From Candidatus Dadabacteria bacterium (GTDB taxonomy: Bacteria; Desulfobacterota_D; UBA1144; Nemesobacterales; Nemesobacteraceae), in assembly GCA_009840385.1 (NCBI GenBank), contig VXNX01000009.1, positions 151,173 through 215,172 on the forward strand: 64,000 nucleotides of DNA, read 5' to 3'. Below, piece by piece: positions 58,538 through 64,000 of the stretch (positions are counted from its first letter, which is position 1; the number at the start of each line of letters is the position of its first letter). The translations under genes and the position numbers were made by a program. The notes beneath the pieces were generated by a model, which ran no database searches, was not told the origin of the DNA, and saw only the letters and a program-made list of their open reading frames with translations.

Positions 58538-59197
58538 TCAGTTCTTCGCTTCCTCAACCAATATGTACTTGGCCGCGTTTCGCCCTATCGGATACTCCTT
58601 CCCGGTCAGTTCAACGATTATGGGACCCTGAAACGGCTGCTTCGAGACAACCGTCATCTCGGTTTCCGGGTAGAGACCTATCCCGCCCAGGTAACGAAGC
58701 AGCTCCGGGTCGTGATCGCTCACCTCGACCACTTTTACCAAAGTGTCGGGCTCAATCTCCACAAGGGCGCTGCACTGCCTCACGATCATAGTGCCGTCGC
58801 GACGCGGAATCGGGGAACCGTGCGGGTCAGTGACCGGATAGCCGAGAAACTCGTCAATCCTGTCCTCAAGATCCTCTGAGAGCACGTGTTCCCATTTCTC
58901 GGCTTCCTCGTGCACTTGGTCCCAAGGAACGCCGAGAGCTTCTTTTAGGTAAAGCTCGATAAGCCGGTGATGTCTGATTATCTCAAGAGCTATTTTCCTG
59001 CCCGCGGGTGTAAGCTTCACCCCTTGGTAGCGCTTGTGGGTTATGAGCTTTTTCTCCGAGAGCTTCTTCACCATGCTCGTCACCGAAGCCGGAGACACGC
59101 CCAGTTTTTCCGAAAGCGCACTGGTCGAAACCTTCCCTTCGGAAGCCTCAACCTCGTAAATAGTCTTCAGGTAATCCTCTATTGACTGTGAAAGCAT
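58538..59197 (-). CDS. mntR: DtxR/MntR-family metal-dependent repressor
   Basis: A 219-residue regulator from the ATG at 59197 (a TTG seven codons earlier is in frame but poorly placed). The N-terminal winged helix has SIEDYLKTIYEVE and VSTSALSEKLGVSPASVTSMV. The metal/dimer domain has VHEEAEKWEHVLSEDLEDRID, and the end has a FeoA/SH3-like domain. Role: with bound Mn or Fe it represses the uptake genes encoded after it. A promoter and a palindrome upstream fit autoregulation of the whole operon. Mn is my preferred metal but this is not proven; the gene symbol is tentative. Confidence 0.88.
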   Translation of the reverse strand: MLSQSIEDYLKTIYEVEASEGKVSTSALSEKLGVSPASVTSMVKKLSEKKLITHKRYQGVKLTPAGRKIALEIIRHHRLIELYLKEALGVPWDQVHEEAEKWEHVLSEDLEDRIDEFLGYPVTDPHGSPIPRRDGTMIVRQCSALVEIEPDTLVKVVEVSDHDPELLRYLGGIGLYPETEMTVVSKQPFQGPIIVELTGKEYPIGRNAAKYILVEEAKN

Positions 59198-59254
59198 CTT
59201 TTCTCTCTTTATCTTCAAAAAAACCGCTTAAGATTCAGACAGACAAAAAATTAT

Positions 59255-59270
59255 TTTAGTCTTGTCTAAA
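59255..59270. promoter_or_regulatory. Palindromic operator for the DtxR/MntR-type repressor
   Basis: TTTAGTCTTGTCTAAA has perfect 5-bp arms (TTTAG/CTAAA) around a 6-bp centre and resembles the TTAG...CTAA core of DtxR-family sites. It starts just downstream of the predicted transcription start (-10 at 59281-59286), so bound protein would block initiation. Confidence 0.6.
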
Positions 59271-59280
59271 TTTGTTTTTA

Positions 59281-59308
59281 ATTCTAGCAAAAACAGATCG
59301 CCTGTCAA
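59281..59308 (-). promoter_or_regulatory. Promoter of the mntR-metal transporter operon
   Basis: TTGACA (59303-59308) and TAGAAT (59281-59286) are 16 bp apart on the minus strand, the best promoter in the window. It lies about 84 bp before the mntR ATG and directly precedes the palindrome. Confidence 0.65.
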
Positions 59309-59360
59309 GGAAAAATCGCGGGGTTTCGAAAAGAGGTGTTTATGGCTTAGAATAAGCCCC

Positions 59361-60182
59361 ATGTGGAAGAAGCCATATAGCAGAAGAAAGAATGTCTTTA
59401 CCGGAAGTTTGACAGGTTTTATCTTCTTCTTTCTCCTTATTTTTTCCGCATCTTCCACAACGGAGAGCAAGGAGAATCCTCCTGCCCGCGCTACCTTCAA
59501 GGTGCTTAACTCTTTTTCGCACGACCCGACGGCCTTCACCCAAGGGTTTGTCTACAGAGACGGTTTCCTTTATGAAAGTACCGGCCTTTACGGAAAGTCT
59601 TCTCTTAGAAAAACCAACCCAGCCACCGGAGAGGTGCTTGCCAAGGTAAACCTCCCACAGAAGTTTTTCGGCGAAGGTCTTACCGTAATAGGCAAGAGCA
59701 TATACCAGCTCACCTGGAAGTCCGGTCGGGGTTTCATATACGGCAAGGAAAACCTGCAGCGCAAGGGATCATTCACCTATTCAACCGAAGGATGGGGGCT
59801 TACAGACAACGGAACCAGCCTTATAATGAGCGATGGGACCGAAAAACTGTATTTTCTCTCTCCCGAGAGCTTCGAAGTAACAAAGACATTAAGCGTCAAA
59901 GAAGGCGGATCCCCTGTCAGTATGCTTAACGAACTTGAGTACGCAGGGGGAAAAATCTACTGCAACATATGGAACTCAGACGATATCGTGGTCGTAAACC
60001 CCGAGAGCGGCGTGGTGGAGAGACGCATAAGCCTCGGGGAATTAAGAAAAAGGTTGAGCCTTCCCGAAAGAGCGGAAGTGCTGAACGGAATCGCCTGGAA
60101 ATCCTCTTCTGACACTTTCTTTATAACGGGAAAGTACTGGTCCGAGGTTTTTGAGATAAGAATCGATTCCGCTTCCCCTTGA
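59361..60182 (+). CDS. Glutaminyl-peptide cyclotransferase, plant/bacterial type
   Basis: A 273-residue exported or anchored protein; I start it at the ATG at 59361 because the preceding 33 codons have no similarity and cover the operator/promoter. An N-terminal helix (LTGFIFFFLLIFSASST) is followed by a beta-propeller: FSHDPTAFTQGFVYRDGFLY, LPQKFFGEGLTVIG, YSTEGWGLTDNG, ELEYAGGKIYCNIW and LNGIAWKSSSDTFFITGKYW, the motifs of the PF05096 family. Role: converts N-terminal Gln of proteins to pyroglutamate. It is divergent from the metal operon. Confidence 0.9.
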   Translation: MWKKPYSRRKNVFTGSLTGFIFFFLLIFSASSTTESKENPPARATFKVLNSFSHDPTAFTQGFVYRDGFLYESTGLYGKSSLRKTNPATGEVLAKVNLPQKFFGEGLTVIGKSIYQLTWKSGRGFIYGKENLQRKGSFTYSTEGWGLTDNGTSLIMSDGTEKLYFLSPESFEVTKTLSVKEGGSPVSMLNELEYAGGKIYCNIWNSDDIVVVNPESGVVERRISLGELRKRLSLPERAEVLNGIAWKSSSDTFFITGKYWSEVFEIRIDSASP

Positions 60183-60221
60183 ACGGGAAATCCAAGCGGG
60201 TAGACTCATTTTCCCTTCTGT

Positions 60222-60295
60222 GTCCCCGTAGCTCAGTTGGATAGAGCGCAGGATTCCTAATCCTGAGGCCGCAGGTTCGAATCCTGCCGGGGACG
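60222..60295 (+). tRNA. tRNA-Arg (anticodon CCT)
   Basis: GTCCCCG at the 5' end pairs with CGGGGAC at the 3' end; the D-arm is GCTCAGTTGGATAGAGC. The anticodon stem CAGGA/TCCTG encloses TTCCTAA, giving CCT (reads AGG). The T-loop is GGTTCGAATCC. CCA is not encoded right after the discriminator base. AGG is a common Arg codon in the core genes here. Confidence 0.95.
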
Positions 60296-60309
60296 CGCCA
60301 GCAGAAACT

Positions 60310-61002
60310 CTACGAAAAAAGCTGCCTGAATATCATCCAGGTAATCTTTACCGCAGCCATCAGGCTTCCCGTGATTGTTCCGGTTACCTTTGAGGTTCCT
60401 ATTCTCTTTCTGTAACTCACCGGAACCTCGGTGCAGTGAAGTCCCTTCTTGGCGGCCTTTATCTGCATCTCAACCGTCCATCCGAAGGTCTTGTCCCTCA
60501 TGTCAAGAGAAAGAAGCTTGTCATATCTTATGGCTCTGAAGGGGCCCAGGTCGGTAAAACCCACTCCGTAAAACAGCTTTATAAGCCTGGTTGCAACGTA
60601 GTTTCCCATAAGGGCCTGGGGCAAAAGCGCTCCTTTCTCTCTTTCGCCGATGGTTCTCGACCCTATTACGAGATCATATCCTCCCTCGGTTATCGGGGAG
60701 ATGACGGTTTTCATTTCTCCCGGATAATCAGAATAGTCTCCATCCAGAAATACTATGATATCAGGTAGATATGAAGAATTCTTAATGTAGTTCATCCCCG
60801 CAAGGCAAGCCTGTCCGTACCCTTTTCTCTCTTCGTCTATAACGGTGGCCCCACTACCCGAAGCAACGCGTGCGGTGGAATCGGTCGAACCGTTATCGAC
60901 AACAACTATCTCCGTTACAAGGTCCTGGGGAATATCCGCGATTACCTGTCCTATGGAGCCCTCTTCATTTAAGGCTGGGATTATAACAACCGTCTTTTCC
61001 AT
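60310..61002 (-). CDS. GT2-family glycosyltransferase (dolichol-phosphate mannosyltransferase-like)
   Basis: A 230-residue GT-A enzyme. VVIIPALNEEGSIGQVIADI, VVVDNGSTDSTARVA and the metal motif FLDGDYSDYP are clear; GSRTIGEREKGALLPQ and the FGWTVEMQIKAA segment fit the DPM1/undecaprenyl-phosphate sugar transferase group. No C-terminal helices are present apart from a short hydrophobic end. Role: transfer of a sugar to a polyprenyl phosphate is likely. It lies 6 bp after the helicase-nuclease gene. Confidence 0.87.
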   Translation of the reverse strand: MEKTVVIIPALNEEGSIGQVIADIPQDLVTEIVVVDNGSTDSTARVASGSGATVIDEERKGYGQACLAGMNYIKNSSYLPDIIVFLDGDYSDYPGEMKTVISPITEGGYDLVIGSRTIGEREKGALLPQALMGNYVATRLIKLFYGVGFTDLGPFRAIRYDKLLSLDMRDKTFGWTVEMQIKAAKKGLHCTEVPVSYRKRIGTSKVTGTITGSLMAAVKITWMIFRQLFS

Positions 61003-61008
61003 GGAATC

Positions 61009-64000
61009 TTATATGGAGACAAGCTCCACTTGCGGAATAAGAACTATGTGGCGCGAGAGCAGCGGTTTTTCAAACTTTGAGCGTATTGCCTCGCAGTAAC
61101 CGTCCATCTGCTCTTTATAAGTCTCACGGGCATCGTCATCTATCGATTCTCTGTACTTGTAGTCGAAAAGACGCATTCCCCCCTCTTCTTCGGTCAGAAG
61201 ATCTATCCTGCCTCTTTTCGAAACGCTCTCCCCGGGGTCAAAGACGAATTTATGCTCCCTTCTGACTTTCTGAGCCGCACGGATAAAGGGAAAAAGCTCG
61301 GATTCAAGAAGGTTTGAAGAAAGCTCCCGCAGCAAATCTTTCATATTGGGGGTTGAAACAAGAAATTCGCCCAGAACGAATTCAATTTCCTTTTCAACCG
61401 CTTCTTCCCTGAAATCCCAGGTCTCAAGGAATCTGTGCATTATGCTTCCCACTCTTTCGGGGTCTTTTAGGCGGTCGGTCGGAGAAAACAGGTCGGGAAG
61501 CGGGGAAATCTCCGTACGCTGCGGCTTATCTTCCTTGCTGTAGACGGGCTCCATGTACTTAAGGTCCAGAGGAGTTTCTCTTTCCGAGGAAGAAGTGTCC
61601 GAGATAGTGTCAGATTCCTTTGAAACTTCCCCGTCGTAAAGCCCCGAGAAGGAAATTCCCCAGGCATCGTCGGTAAACCCTTGCGGCATCTCAAGACAAC
61701 GGGAAGACAGGGAGAGCTTTGAATCGATAAGTTCGGCGAAGCTGCCAGCCTCCACCTGTATGCGCTCTTCTCTGGCCATTCGGCGTCCGCTAAAACATAT
61801 GAAAAGTCTTTCCTCTGCCCGGGTCATGGCCACATAGAGAGCCCTTCTCTCTTCCCATGCTTCTCTTCTCTCGACGCGGGATTTAAGCTCCTCCCAGTCA
61901 TCCGAAGAGGAGGCGGGGTATCTCACTACGAAACCTTTTTCTATATCCGCCATCACCCTCTCGGACGACGTTACCCTCCGGTAGTTAGTGTTGCAGAGAA
62001 AGACGGTATGGAATTCAAGCCCCTTTGCCCCGTGAACCGTCATGAGTTTCACTACCCTGTCGTCCCTCGTTTCCTCAAACACCTGCTCTTCTTCATAAGT
62101 TCGGCGCATGGAATCAAAGTGTTCAACCACCTGGGAAAGCCCGTATCCCTTGTGGGAAACCAGATTTTCCGTTACCAGAAGAACTTTTTTGAGATTGAGA
62201 TATTTGGCCCTGCCGCCGGGAAGCGCCTGGACCGCGGCGGAACAACCAAGCCCGTTTACGGCGAAATAGACAGTCCTGAAAGCATCTCCGTCAATGTACT
62301 CCCTTCTTTTTTCATCAAGAAAACAGAGGTATTCCCTGACCCTGGAGCTGTTTTGCTCCCCCTCCCCGCAAAAATGGGAGAAAAGCTCATCATCAGAAGC
62401 CCCGAAGTAAGGAGATCTGAGCACTGACGCCTGCGCCAGTTTATCCTGTGGATTGAGAAAGTACCTGAGCATGGACATAACGTCCCTTACCTCGGGAAGA
62501 TCATAGAAATCGCGCCCCATGCGGGACTGAAACCTGATTCCCTCCCGTGCAAGTGCCTTCTCGTAGACAGAGGCGTTTGAAGACCTTCTGAACAGAAGGG
62601 CGATTTTCCCTGAAGACTCCTGTATCTCTTTTATCTTCGATGCCACGGCACGGGCTTCCCGTTCAACCGACTCGTCGGCTTTCGTGCCTTCGCATGCAAT
62701 AATCTCAACCGGAATACGGGGATCGGGCTGGGGGACAGGAACCGTCATTTCTTCATAATATCCTTCGGGGAAAGTGCCTGCGAAAAAAAGATTGAAAAAC
62801 TCTATGAGCCTGTCACGGGAGCGGTAGTTGGCCGCGAAGGAAATCTTCCCGAAGTTCTTATCCCCAAGTATTCTCCCGAACATCTCTGGCTCGGCCCCCC
62901 TGAAACCGTAAACGGACTGGTTTACGTCGCCGACTACGATAAGGCTGCCGCCAGAGTCGCCGCCTGTAAGAAGCTCCATCAACTCGAGCTGAAGGGAGTC
63001 CGTATCCTGGAATTCATCAACTATAATAAACTTTAAGAAATTCCTGTAATAGCCTAATATCTCCGGGTTTTCTTTTAGCAACTCGATCGTGAGACGTATC
63101 ATGTCCTCATACTCTATTTTCTCCTCGGAGACTTTCACCTGCTTTAGAAAACGATACGCGTCGCCCGATAAATCAAGATAAATAGAGTTAATTTCCGAGT
63201 CGTAGTATCCCATTACCGAAAAGACCGTATCGAGAAGCATAAGCCTTGAGCGTTCAACTTCGGACTTTGTCATTTCGCTTTTCGCCTGTTCATAGACAGC
63301 TTTTAGGTAGCGGATGTTCCGGTCAATACCCAGAGTCATGTCTATTTTTCCGCTGAGATCGTGCAGAACCTGTTTTTTCTTTTCGGAACGGGATGAAAGA
63401 ACGGAGATATATTCTTCAATCACCTTGTGAAGCCTTTCATTCATGGATTCAAGTCTCTGCGGATCGGGCTTCTCAAGACTGACATCTTCCCCGCAATAGC
63501 GAAAAGGAGGAACCAGGTGAAGCCTCACAGCTTCCTTCAGTATCATGGCTATGATCTTCAAGATCTGAGCGTAATCATAAGATTCCATCTTAAGAAGTCT
63601 TTGCAGCCTTGGGTCACCGTCCTCGATTCCCATAAGAAGGAACTTGCCGATATTCTGTTCGTAAAAAGCGTCTTTCTCGGAGCCTTCAATTACAGAGAAG
63701 TCCAAAGGAAGTCCTGAATCAAAGACGTTTTCCCTCAGTATCCCTGAACAGAAGCTGTGGATAGTGCCTATGGGGGCGGAAAAGAACCTCCTGCGCCACC
63801 CTTCGGAGATATTTCCCCTGTAGCCGTGAGCATCAATATATTTTGAGATTTCCGTGCTTATTCTCGACTTGAGCTCACTCGCAGCGTTCTCCGTAAAAGT
63901 AACGGCCACGATCTGAGGAATATCCGCTTCACCGGCCTCGAGAATGCCGAGATACCTAGCTATTATCGCCCTCGTCTTTCCCGACCCCGCCCCCGCCCGG
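61009..64000 (-). CDS. AddA/RecB-like UvrD-family helicase-nuclease, 5' end cut by window edge
   Basis: About 997 codons are present. The frame stays open to the right edge, where Walker A (AGAGSGKTRAI) is read, so the start lies outside. Motif Ia is AVTFTENAASELKSRI, motif II FIIVDEFQDTDSLQLEL, motif III GDVNQSVYGFRGAEPEMF, motif V TVHGAKGLEFHTVFL and motif VI YVAMTRAEERLF. The C-terminus has a RecB-type nuclease: GRIDLL, then FDYKYRES and QMDGYCEAI. Role: resection of double-strand breaks to load RecA, probably with an AddB partner outside the window. It is distinct from the island nuclease-helicase at 2065-5475. Confidence 0.9.
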   Translation of the reverse strand, partial: RAGAGSGKTRAIIARYLGILEAGEADIPQIVAVTFTENAASELKSRISTEISKYIDAHGYRGNISEGWRRRFFSAPIGTIHSFCSGILRENVFDSGLPLDFSVIEGSEKDAFYEQNIGKFLLMGIEDGDPRLQRLLKMESYDYAQILKIIAMILKEAVRLHLVPPFRYCGEDVSLEKPDPQRLESMNERLHKVIEEYISVLSSRSEKKKQVLHDLSGKIDMTLGIDRNIRYLKAVYEQAKSEMTKSEVERSRLMLLDTVFSVMGYYDSEINSIYLDLSGDAYRFLKQVKVSEEKIEYEDMIRLTIELLKENPEILGYYRNFLKFIIVDEFQDTDSLQLELMELLTGGDSGGSLIVVGDVNQSVYGFRGAEPEMFGRILGDKNFGKISFAANYRSRDRLIEFFNLFFAGTFPEGYYEEMTVPVPQPDPRIPVEIIACEGTKADESVEREARAVASKIKEIQESSGKIALLFRRSSNASVYEKALAREGIRFQSRMGRDFYDLPEVRDVMSMLRYFLNPQDKLAQASVLRSPYFGASDDELFSHFCGEGEQNSSRVREYLCFLDEKRREYIDGDAFRTVYFAVNGLGCSAAVQALPGGRAKYLNLKKVLLVTENLVSHKGYGLSQVVEHFDSMRRTYEEEQVFEETRDDRVVKLMTVHGAKGLEFHTVFLCNTNYRRVTSSERVMADIEKGFVVRYPASSSDDWEELKSRVERREAWEERRALYVAMTRAEERLFICFSGRRMAREERIQVEAGSFAELIDSKLSLSSRCLEMPQGFTDDAWGISFSGLYDGEVSKESDTISDTSSSERETPLDLKYMEPVYSKEDKPQRTEISPLPDLFSPTDRLKDPERVGSIMHRFLETWDFREEAVEKEIEFVLGEFLVSTPNMKDLLRELSSNLLESELFPFIRAAQKVRREHKFVFDPGESVSKRGRIDLLTEEEGGMRLFDYKYRESIDDDARETYKEQMDGYCEAIRSKFEKPLLSRHIVLIPQVELVSI

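Noticed and set aside
59262-59360. 33-codon extension of the glutaminyl cyclase
   Set aside because: It would code across the palindromic operator and the opposite promoter; the ATG at 59361 gives a proper signal helix.

Overview
The window looks like a chromosomal segment of a Gram-negative (diderm) bacterium. It carries a TamB-type outer-membrane biogenesis protein, periplasmic amidase and M23 envelope hydrolases, several lipoproteins, a bacterial fab cluster and housekeeping genes such as der, ligA, rlmB, rpmF and dnaK. Core genes favour AGA/AGG for Arg and use many ATA codons. Together with an archaeal-type phosphoglycerate mutase and a succinate dehydrogenase with one five-helix anchor, this suggests a deep-branching or candidate-phylum lineage (a deltaproteobacterium-like group or Dadabacteria are guesses). 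I cannot name the species.

Layout. 1-1768: rpoH-like heat-shock sigma factor followed by dnaK (cut by the left edge). 2065-11030: a six-gene, same-strand defence-type island made of a DNA methyltransferase, a BglII/BstYI-like endonuclease, a ParB-like protein, a SNF2 ATPase, a DUF3883 nuclease-like protein and a three-domain Cas4-like nuclease/RNase H/SF1 helicase. 11381-20816: a TCA-cycle run acnA-icd-mdh-sdhC-sdhA-sdhB-sucC; sucD, which normally follows sucC, is absent and the island sits there. 20967-24919: yceD-rpmF-fabD-fabG-acpP-fabF, without plsX and fabH. 25021-28986: oppBCDF-type peptide ABC transporter. Its likely substrate-binding lipoprotein (32339-33991) is separated from it by a PLP decarboxylase and a divergent aldehyde dehydrogenase with different codon use. 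34028-36166: slipin and NfeD. 36386-39221: TPR protein, tRNA-Leu(GAG), apgM, PhnP-like hydrolase. 39327-44863: amidase, polX, ligA. 44850-46963: rlmB and an M23 peptidase. 47269-52482: tamB and der. 52484-54513: a glycosyltransferase and a lipoprotein. 54546-59197: a DtxR/MntR-regulated metal ABC transporter with a clear promoter and palindromic operator. 59361-64000: glutaminyl cyclase, tRNA-Arg(CCT), GT2 glycosyltransferase and an AddA/RecB-like helicase-nuclease cut by the right edge.

How the genes work together. The central block gives an aconitase-to-succinate oxidation module beside the fatty-acid elongation module. The metal cassette is a self-contained homeostatic unit. The amidase-polX-ligA run mixes wall remodelling and DNA repair; PolX and LigA each show a substitution at a motif residue that is normally invariant. 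The strongest candidate for an undescribed system is the island at 2065-11030: restriction-modification enzymes embedded in a translationally coupled set with a ParB-like protein, a SNF2 motor, a DUF3883 nuclease and a large nuclease-helicase, a combination I cannot match to a named defence system. All functional calls are from motifs read by eye; no database search was possible.
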